Of a stretch of DNA of 10,997 nucleotides, positions 6,480 through 10,997 are shown piece by piece. The notes beneath the pieces were generated by a model. The model was given only the letters and a program-made list of their open reading frames with translations. It did not search any database and was not told the DNA's origin. The translations under genes and the position numbers were made by a program. The stretch comes from Erysipelotrichaceae bacterium (GTDB lineage: Bacteria > Bacillota_I > Bacilli_A > Erysipelotrichales > Erysipelotrichaceae): contig JAFZQL010000016.1 of assembly GCA_017620435.1 (NCBI GenBank), forward strand, positions 1 to 10,997, read 5' to 3'. Positions within the stretch are counted from its first letter, which is position 1. Each line of letters opens with the position of its first letter.

Positions 6480-6627
6480 TTATAGGTGCGAAGTTTTTCT
6501 TTCTTTTTTCAGATGATTGCCTGTGACGTCTTCTTTGCCAAATATACCTGACTCATGAAAATGCGAATAAAATAGGAATCCTGTGTTTTTCCGGGAATAA
6601 TGAAATGAAGATTCTTATATAGGCTTA
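6480..6627. other. Gene-free AT-rich stretch between the operon promoter and brnT
   Basis: Between the minus-strand promoter of the sugar operon and the brnT control region there is no convincing gene. The stretch is AT-rich and contains the first copy of the ~30-bp imperfect repeat at 6573-6602, described separately. Nothing else was recognised in it. Confidence 0.5.
6573..6602 (+). repeat. Imperfect ~30-bp repeat, copy 1 (inverted relative to copy 2)
   Basis: TAGGAAT, then CTG, then TTTTTCC and GGGAAT occur here in order on the plus strand. They recur at 8341-8310 on the minus strand with the same order and small indels (23 identical bases in these blocks). Each copy lies upstream of, and in the same direction as, a gene of the accessory block: brnT here, the DUF1016 nuclease at the other end. 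It may be a shared control element or the end of a transferred block. It is seen by eye only. Confidence 0.5.
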
Positions 6628-6677
6628 TTTGAGACAGGAAAAGAATCGTTAGAATGAAAAACAATAAGCATTGTTTT
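6628..6677 (+). promoter_or_regulatory. brnT: Candidate promoter and operator of brnTA
   Basis: A weak -35/-10 pair, TTTGAG (6628-6633) and TAGAAT (6650-6655), has 16-bp spacing. It is followed at 6658-6677 by a perfect 8-bp inverted repeat, AAAACAAT and ATTGTTTT, around AAGC, which would overlap the predicted start of transcription. BrnA antitoxins are known to repress their own operon, so this repeat is a reasonable operator. Promoter boxes are poor matches and are given with low confidence; the inverted repeat is clear. Confidence 0.4.
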
Positions 6678-6709
6678 ATATTGATTTATAATTAGGAGGT
6701 AATTATAAT

Positions 6710-7039
6710 ATGAGTATAGATGAAAGAGACGGTTTAAGATTCGAATGGAATGAAAGAAAGAACATATCGAATCAGAAGAAACATAAAGTTTCTTTCGAGG
6801 AAGCTTCTACTGTTTTTCTTGATGAAGACGGTATTCTGATTCCTGATCCGGATCATTCGATCCTGGAAGAAAGATTCGTACTGACTGGAATGAGTCAAAA
6901 GGCAAGTTTGCTAACAGTCGTTCATTGCTTAAGAGAAGCGGAAACCATTATCAGGATCATTTCTGCACGTAGGGCAAGCAAAAACGAAAGCAGACAGTAT
7001 TATGAAAGGAAAAGTAAACTAGATGAGAGACGAATATGA
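6710..7039 (+). CDS. brnT: BrnT-family toxin (DUF497)
   Basis: A 109-residue protein of the BrnT family, RelE/ParE-like ribonuclease toxins of type II toxin-antitoxin systems; the Brucella founder halts translation by RNA cleavage. Visible family features are FEWNERKN (11-18), QKKHKVSFEEA (22-32), an HS-LEERF segment (49-56) and the C-terminal RIISARRAS (82-90). AGGAGG lies 10 nt before the start. The antitoxin gene begins inside its 3' end, with a 17-nt overlap, as usual for toxin-first brnTA pairs. An inverted repeat upstream may be the operator. Its local DNA is AT-richer than the flanking operons, which fits a horizontally moved module; that is inference. Confidence 0.9.
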   Translation: MSIDERDGLRFEWNERKNISNQKKHKVSFEEASTVFLDEDGILIPDPDHSILEERFVLTGMSQKASLLTVVHCLREAETIIRIISARRASKNESRQYYERKSKLDERRI

Positions 7040-7232
7040 TTTCAGCAAGGGTATCAAGAATCCCTACGCAAAGAAACTGAAGAAACAGGTTACGATCAAC
7101 ATCGATGCCGATGTGATCGATTATTTCAAGAAACAGTCGTCTGTGTCCGGCATTCCTTATCAGACACTGATCAACCTGTATCTTACCGATTGTATGAATG
7201 AAGAGAAGAAGCTGAATATCAGCTGGGAGTAA
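7023..7232 (+). CDS. brnA: BrnA-like antitoxin (ribbon-helix-helix)
   Basis: A 69-residue protein with a conserved strand-helix-helix: KKQVTINIDADVIDYFKK (20-37), then GIPYQTLINLYLTDC (43-57). This is typical of BrnA and of the CopG-type ribbon-helix-helix antitoxins. The basic/hydrophobic KQVTINI strand would bind DNA, and the N-terminus would contact the toxin in the family model. It overlaps brnT by 17 nt in another frame, which suggests coupled translation. It is a little shorter than the usual BrnA. A terminator hairpin follows directly. Confidence 0.85.
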   Translation: MRDEYDFSKGIKNPYAKKLKKQVTINIDADVIDYFKKQSSVSGIPYQTLINLYLTDCMNEEKKLNISWE

Positions 7233-7240
7233 TAAGAGAG

Positions 7241-7267
7241 AAAAGCGCTCAATATAAGCGCTTTTTT
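7241..7267 (+). terminator. Terminator after brnA, shared by convergent nuclease gene
   Basis: AAAAGCGCT (7241-7249) and AGCGCTTTT (7257-7265) form a 9-bp stem with a 7-nt loop, with six T in a row at 7262-7267 on the plus strand. On the minus strand the same stem is followed by four T, so it can also end transcription of the convergent nuclease gene, whose stop lies at 7267-7269. Bidirectional use is inferred; the stem and T-run are clear. Confidence 0.8.
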
Positions 7268-8238
7268 CATATATCGCTTTGTATAAATCTAAACAACTCG
7301 GATTCAAGCTGTTCCCTGTTTGGTAAATAAAGCTGATATCTGCTTGCAAAGATCTGATTGTCAATATTCTGCAGTGCGTATTTCATTGTCAGTTTATTGT
7401 TGTCGGCTCCTAGAATGATACCGATAGGATCTGTATCTCCTTCGGTATTCATCTCTTCCCGATAATAGTTTAGATAGAAATTCATCTGGCCGATATCTTC
7501 GTGCTGAATTGTACCTCTTTTAAGATCAACCAGAACGAAACATTTCAGGATACGATGGTAGAATACAAGGTCAACCGAGTATATTCTTCCTTCCACGGCG
7601 AACTTCTGCTGCCTTCCGATATAAGTAAACCCTTTACCCAGTTCCAGTAAAAACTGGCTGAGATTCGCTGTCAGGGCTTCTTCCAGATCATCTTCTTTAT
7701 AAACGGGAAGTTGTGGCAAACCGGTAAATTCAAATACATAAGGATCTTTTAGTATATCCTCTGCACTTTCGATAATCTGCCCCTCTTTTGCCAGTTCCAT
7801 AACTCTGTTTTTATCTGTACTCAAAGCCAGTCTGTGAAACAGCATGCTTTCCTTTTGTCTTTTTAGTTCTCTTACTCCCCAATGTTCTTTCTCGCATTCT
7901 TTCTCATAGAAAGATCTTTCCATAGAATCATCGATCTTTAATAGTTCAACGTAATGACTCCATGTCAATTTTGCAGACACTGTCTGCAAAATTGGATAAG
8001 TGATATACAACTTTCTCATCTTTGTAACATTACTGAGGCCAAATCCTTTTCCGTATCTTTTAGTAAGATCTTTTGACAGTTTATCTAGTAGGCTGGAACC
8101 GTATTCAGCTTTTTCATTCCCCTTCTGTTCAAATTCGACAATTTGTTTGCCTATTTTCCAGTATGTCTGAACGATGATATTGTTAACAACAACAGCCGTA
8201 TTTCTTCTACCTTTCTCCAGAAGATCTCCGATTTCCAT
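7267..8238 (-). CDS. DUF1016/YhcG-family PD-(D/E)XK nuclease
   Basis: A 323-residue protein with the DUF1016 N-terminal domain (residues about 1-130, including TYWKIGKQIVE, LDKLSKDLTKRYGKGF and TWSHYVELL) and a C-terminal PD-(D/E)XK nuclease core. Candidate catalytic residues are Glu187, Asp223 (YSVDLVFYH), Asp238 and Lys240 (DLK), with Gln251 following (IGQMNFY). The family is widespread in accessory DNA; its biological role is not settled, and a DNA-processing or defence role is often supposed. The annotated ATG at 8238 has no good ribosome binding site. The reading frame stays open upstream to a TAA, and the extra codons fit the family (see findings). A perfect 29-bp palindrome lies inside the gene (7966-7994). 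The gene is convergent with brnTA. Confidence 0.85.
   Translation of the reverse strand: MEIGDLLEKGRRNTAVVVNNIIVQTYWKIGKQIVEFEQKGNEKAEYGSSLLDKLSKDLTKRYGKGFGLSNVTKMRKLYITYPILQTVSAKLTWSHYVELLKIDDSMERSFYEKECEKEHWGVRELKRQKESMLFHRLALSTDKNRVMELAKEGQIIESAEDILKDPYVFEFTGLPQLPVYKEDDLEEALTANLSQFLLELGKGFTYIGRQQKFAVEGRIYSVDLVFYHRILKCFVLVDLKRGTIQHEDIGQMNFYLNYYREEMNTEGDTDPIGIILGADNNKLTMKYALQNIDNQIFASRYQLYLPNREQLESELFRFIQSDI
7966..7994. repeat. 29-bp perfect palindrome inside the DUF1016 gene
   Basis: CAATTTTGCAGACA (7966-7979), a single C (7980), and TGTCTGCAAAATTG (7981-7994) form a perfect inverted repeat with 14-bp arms. On the transcribed strand it codes for a conserved-looking ILQTVSAKL segment of the protein, so protein constraint might explain part of it. 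It could also form a strong hairpin in DNA or RNA. Its role is unknown. Confidence 0.85.
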
Positions 8239-8309
8239 AATCAGATTTTCATATTCTTTATTTCTTTCTCTTATATGCAGACGATCTCTGTTTTTTTGTT
8301 CCTTTCTAT

Positions 8310-8341
8310 ATTATGATTCCCGGGAAAAACAGAAATTCCTA
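8310..8341 (-). repeat. Imperfect ~30-bp repeat, copy 2 (inverted relative to copy 1)
   Basis: On the minus strand this reads TAGGAAT, CTG, TTTTTCCCGGGAAT, then CATAAT, the same order as copy 1 at 6573-6602. It contains the 10-bp palindrome TTCCCGGGAA (8317-8326). It lies just before the open frame of the nuclease gene, and together with copy 1 it brackets the brnTA/nuclease block. See copy 1 for the comparison. Confidence 0.5.
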
Positions 8342-8373
8342 AATAAAAAGAAAAATCGCATATTACAGCGATT
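8341..8373 (-). terminator. Terminator downstream of the popT operon
   Basis: On the minus strand, AATCGC (8368-8373) pairs with GCGATT (8354-8359) around an 8-nt loop, followed by a T-rich run (TTTCTTTTTATTT) down to 8341. It lies about 100 nt after the popT stop codon. The stem is only 6 bp, so it may be weak. It is placed where the end of the minus-strand three-gene operon would be expected. Confidence 0.5.
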
Positions 8374-8392
8374 GATCATCGGAGGGCTGACA

Positions 8393-8530
8393 ATGTACGT
8401 CTGTCAATTATGGATTTTCTATGGATGTTTTATTCCGTTGTCTTTCTTTACCATTTATTTACTATATTCTGTTTCTTATTCGTCCAGTTTTACGGCTATG
8501 ATATATCCGATCACAAACAGCAGGATATGA
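8393..8530 (+). CDS. Possible 45-residue hydrophobic peptide
   Basis: GGAGGG (8381-8386) sits 6 nt before an ATG at 8393, an ideal ribosome binding arrangement. The frame gives MYVCQLWIFYGCFIPLSFF and onward, with one long hydrophobic stretch (residues about 4-28) able to span the membrane, then a short polar tail ending in ITNSRI. The last 55 nt run antisense to the end of the popT gene. I do not recognise it. It could be a small membrane protein or a chance frame; its hydrophobic start, good SD site and otherwise empty location are the only support. No clear promoter was found. Confidence 0.28.
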   Translation: MYVCQLWIFYGCFIPLSFFTIYLLYSVSYSSSFTAMIYPITNSRI

Positions 8531-9261
8531 AGCGGAACATTCTGAGCGAGCCCTTCCGTTTTCATCAGGATATCCACACACGATGCGATCATGATCCCGG
8601 AGACGAACAGAAGCATGCTTCTGCGCCTTGTTTCGAAAAGATGATGCATGAGCTTCGACAGGGTTAAAACCGTCAGCAGAAGCCCCAGAAGCAGCGGAAG
8701 AATGACAAAGAGATCGATCCTGGCGATCCCGGAGGTGATCTTCTGATATAGACCCATCATGATCAGCAAAGAAGAGGAACTGAGTCCCGGCACGATCATG
8801 GACAGTCCCCATACCGCTCCGGAGAAGATGTACCAGAAGGTGTTGGCTTCTATTTCTTTACCCTGGGCTCCATCCATAAAACGGAACAGGAAAAGAAAGA
8901 AGATGGTCCAAAGAAAGACAGGAAGAAATGTCTTAAGATCTTTATTCATCCCTTTCAGCATCCCCGGAACCGTTCCGATGATTGCTCCGGCAAAAAAGAC
9001 GATCACTGCCGTTTCATATTGAAGCAGCAGGATCTCCAGAAGCTTCGCCAGAAGCAGGAATCCCGCCAGCCAGCCGATGAGAAACGGGACCAGCAGTTTC
9101 AGGTGTTTTTTGTATTTATGCAAAGGATCGGACAGGACATCCATCAAAGGTTCATAGATGCCGAAAGCCATGCAGAGGACTCCTCCGCTGACTCCCGGCA
9201 GGATGGCGCCTGTTCCCACGATCATGCCTTTGATTACCGTTACGATCGAATTGTCTTTCAT
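8476..9261 (-). CDS. popT: PopT/DUF368 undecaprenyl-phosphate translocase
   Basis: A 261-residue polytopic membrane protein. It carries the family's twin re-entrant motifs, ILPGVSGG (20-27) and IVPGLSSS (156-163), one in each half, which point to an internal inverted duplication. DUF368 proteins (PopT) were shown to flip undecaprenyl phosphate from the outer to the inner face of the membrane, recycling the lipid carrier for cell-wall and other envelope polymers. Several further hydrophobic segments fill the protein (about 55-100, 110-130, 140-175, 185-205, 215-255). The start lies 7 nt after the hydrolase stop, so the two are probably co-transcribed. The second motif has SSS instead of the more usual SGS, a small deviation. 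Confidence 0.88.
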   Translation of the reverse strand: MKDNSIVTVIKGMIVGTGAILPGVSGGVLCMAFGIYEPLMDVLSDPLHKYKKHLKLLVPFLIGWLAGFLLLAKLLEILLLQYETAVIVFFAGAIIGTVPGMLKGMNKDLKTFLPVFLWTIFFLFLFRFMDGAQGKEIEANTFWYIFSGAVWGLSMIVPGLSSSSLLIMMGLYQKITSGIARIDLFVILPLLLGLLLTVLTLSKLMHHLFETRRRSMLLFVSGIMIASCVDILMKTEGLAQNVPLHILLFVIGYIIAVKLDE

Positions 9262-9268
9262 ATACGCA

Positions 9269-10249
9269 TTAAGCCTTCGTGCTGTTTCTTTCTTCTTCTT
9301 TCAGGACGATATCTTTTACAGTCTTTCCCCAGAGTTCCGGTTCGTTCTTGATCGGCGAATGCGCCGACTTCTCGAACCAGATCCATTCCTTGTACGGAGC
9401 CTTGAGCTGATTGAACCATCTTTCCGCGATCGGGATCGGCGTGTTCTGGTCGTGACGTCCTTCGGTCAGATAGACCGACATCTTCAGTTCGGGAACGGTC
9501 TCATCGAAACGCAGACCTACGACTTCATCCCACATGCTGTTGAGGCAGAAGAAAGCTCCCTTGTAGTATTTCCACATGTCAAACAGGGAATACTCCGGCG
9601 AACGCAGGATCGGGATGATCATGGACTTCATGATGCCGTCGCTCTCCCCGTAGTCTTCTCCTCCGTACTTGGTCATCAGATCTCTTTGTACCATCAGATC
9701 ATCCATGCTGGCGTACTTTCCGTCCTTCGGTCTGCCGATCTTTTCCAGAGCAGCCAGAGCCTTGCTGTCATTACGTCTCTTTGCTTCTTCCAGGACGAAA
9801 TCGTAGCTGATCTCCTCGTTCTCCGGACCGTTGACGAACTGTCCCATACCGATGTATACGGCGACGTCTTCCGGATATTTCTGCGCCAAAAGCGTGCCAA
9901 GGCAGGTCCCCCAGGAATGCCCGACGACATAGACGGATTTCTTATGGAATCTTTCTTTCAGATAGGCGATCAGTTCATGGGCATCTTCTACGCAACGGGA
10001 AACTCTCATGTCTTCGCTTTTCAGCTTGCTGCTCCAGGTCAGACCGGCACCGCGCTGGTCCCAGCAGACCATGGTTGCGATCTGGGCCAGAGAAGACTGG
10101 TCGCGAAGCACCCAGTGTCTGTCGCAGACCCCAGGACCGCCGTGCAGAAACAGAAGCACCGGCAAAGAAGCATCCGTAGAACGGATACGTACGCTCTGCG
10201 GGATTCCTCCGATCGTCAGCGTCAGTTTTTCGTCAATGGCATAATTCAT
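9269..10249 (-). CDS. Alpha/beta hydrolase, prolyl iminopeptidase-like (S33)
   Basis: A 326-residue soluble hydrolase with no signal peptide. Visible features: the oxyanion-loop motif HGGPG (36-40), CWDQRGAG (62-69), the nucleophile elbow GHSWGT with Ser112 (110-115), the acid Asp267 (GRHD) and His297 (SAHSP), a complete catalytic triad. HGGPG plus DQRGAG is typical of proline iminopeptidases and related peptidase S33 enzymes, which cleave N-terminal residues from peptides; the actual substrate cannot be told. It starts in the ATGA overlap with the gene upstream, with GGAGGT 7 nt ahead of the start, and lies 7 nt ahead of popT. No link between its activity and lipid-carrier recycling is evident. 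Confidence 0.85.
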   Translation of the reverse strand: MNYAIDEKLTLTIGGIPQSVRIRSTDASLPVLLFLHGGPGVCDRHWVLRDQSSLAQIATMVCWDQRGAGLTWSSKLKSEDMRVSRCVEDAHELIAYLKERFHKKSVYVVGHSWGTCLGTLLAQKYPEDVAVYIGMGQFVNGPENEEISYDFVLEEAKRRNDSKALAALEKIGRPKDGKYASMDDLMVQRDLMTKYGGEDYGESDGIMKSMIIPILRSPEYSLFDMWKYYKGAFFCLNSMWDEVVGLRFDETVPELKMSVYLTEGRHDQNTPIPIAERWFNQLKAPYKEWIWFEKSAHSPIKNEPELWGKTVKDIVLKEEERNSTKA

Positions 10250-10997
10250 GGGTTTACCTCCGTTTGTTCTTCTTCGTATTTTACTGTTTCATAGGATCCG
10301 AAATAGTACAGGTTGTCAGGATGCAGATATTCGAAATTCACTTCTCCGGACTCCGCTACTCTGTACAGGCACCAGGAACCGTTGGTTCCGTAACCGTAGC
10401 GGACATAGAAGCCGGTATCGTCTTCCCTGTCGTTTCTGATGTATACGGCAAGATGGCTGTCGCTGTCCAGGGAGGAGAGGACTCTATCGGATAATGCCAG
10501 TCTGTAGTATGGGGCTTCGGTATCGTTGAGGACGTAGCGGCTTTCATGTCTCTGGTCGTGGACCATGTATCCGCTTTTCTGATTCTCTTGCGCATCTACA
10601 GGCATGGCCTCATAACTTTCATCCAGGATCTGCTGCAGTTCTATCGCTTTTCCCGCTTCTTGAAGCAGTACATCTCCTTCTTCCAGGACGAAGTCCGCGA
10701 CATCGGAACAGACATAGATCCCATCCAGGACCTCGATGTAGACTTTTCTGTACCATCTGATCTGATCAGAGAAAGAAATGCTGGCGTAGGATACGATATC
10801 GGGATCCTTGAGGGTGCTGTAGCGGTCTGTTTCCAAAGATGCATCTTCATTTACGATACAGACGTTCATGTATCCCGACAGATATGGTTCCAGAGCTCCG
10901 TAAAGGGCTTCTGCGCACGCTTCATGGTCGAAGCCGTCTTTCTGCCTTAGAGTGATCTTCAGCCCGTAGGGCTCGGGTTTTTCTGCTTTCAGGAAGG
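10246..10997 (-). CDS. Unrecognised protein (partial, N-terminus beyond window)
   Basis: The frame is open to the right edge, so about 249 C-terminal residues are visible. The internal ATG at 10869 is not a convincing start, since the same frame continues upstream with ordinary coding sequence (FLKAEKPEPYGLKITLRQ). I do not recognise the family. The visible part is acidic and soluble, with many aromatic residues. It has two evident blocks: about residues 43-110 of the visible part (a segment with WYRKVYIEVLDG) and a C-terminal block rich in Tyr and Trp (YIRNDREDD, YVRYGYGTNGSWCLY, YLHPDNLYYFG). No transmembrane segment or catalytic motif stands out. It overlaps the hydrolase gene by ATGA, so it is the first visible gene of that operon. 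Confidence 0.7.
   Translation of the reverse strand, partial: FLKAEKPEPYGLKITLRQKDGFDHEACAEALYGALEPYLSGYMNVCIVNEDASLETDRYSTLKDPDIVSYASISFSDQIRWYRKVYIEVLDGIYVCSDVADFVLEEGDVLLQEAGKAIELQQILDESYEAMPVDAQENQKSGYMVHDQRHESRYVLNDTEAPYYRLALSDRVLSSLDSDSHLAVYIRNDREDDTGFYVRYGYGTNGSWCLYRVAESGEVNFEYLHPDNLYYFGSYETVKYEEEQTEVNP

Noticed and set aside
6418..6480. Canonical LicT/SacY RAT or cre site near the operon promoter
   Set aside because: No stretch matches the GGATTGTTACTG type RAT consensus or the TGWAANCGNTNWCA cre consensus well enough to call.
6680..6692. TATAAT just ahead of the brnT ribosome binding site as a -10 box
   Set aside because: The transcript would begin inside the ribosome binding site and no -35 box lies at a fitting distance.
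6957..7364. Minus-strand open frame of 135 codons across brnA
   Set aside because: It crosses the terminator hairpin and is antisense to the BrnT/BrnA genes, which match known families.
8462..8812. Minus-strand second frame of 116 codons inside popT
   Set aside because: It is out of frame with the well-supported PopT protein, lacks hydrophobic or known features, and has no start signals.
9158..10294. Long plus-strand open frame of 378 codons
   Set aside because: It runs antisense to the alpha/beta hydrolase, which has a full catalytic triad and good start signals. The antisense translation has no recognisable domain and no suitable ribosome binding site.

Overview
The window looks like a chromosomal segment of an anaerobic, mid-GC Bacillota bacterium. 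Erysipelotrichia-like is a guess. Supporting signs are strong GGAGG-type ribosome binding sites, a BglG/LicT-controlled phosphotransferase (PTS) operon, a GlvA-type GH4 phospho-glycosidase, a PopT (DUF368) lipid carrier transporter, and iron-sulfur and nickel-maturation proteins typical of anaerobes. No taxonomic marker gene is present.

Region 1 (1-6480, all minus strand) is one apparent operon. It reads from a sigma-A-type promoter near 6437-6466, through a leader with a terminator and a candidate antiterminator hairpin. The gene order is: BglG/LicT antiterminator, PTS EIIBC permease, a 4Fe-4S protein with a winged-helix-like N-terminus, a GH4 6-phospho-alpha-glucosidase, a CooC-like nickel-insertion ATPase with an extra N-terminal cysteine cluster, a His-rich small protein, and a CooT-like nickel-binding protein cut by the left edge. 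The sugar genes explain uptake and hydrolysis of an alpha-glucoside. The last three genes are the kind of proteins that store, carry and insert nickel. GH4 enzymes need a divalent metal and NAD+, so the gene order suggests that this GH4 enzyme (or an enzyme just beyond the left edge) is matured by a dedicated metal-insertion and redox module. This is the most unusual feature of the window.

Region 2 (about 6480-8475) is an AT-richer accessory block. It holds a BrnT/BrnA toxin-antitoxin pair on the plus strand and, convergent to it, a DUF1016/YhcG-type PD-(D/E)XK nuclease on the minus strand, with a shared terminator hairpin between them. An imperfect ~30-bp sequence occurs upstream of brnT and, inverted, upstream of the nuclease gene, so it flanks the block. 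The nuclease gene contains a near-perfect 29-bp palindrome.

Region 3 (8476-10997, minus strand) is a three-gene cluster: an unrecognised protein (cut by the right edge), an alpha/beta hydrolase of the prolyl-iminopeptidase type, and PopT (DUF368). The first two overlap by ATGA and the last two are 7 bp apart, so they are probably co-transcribed.
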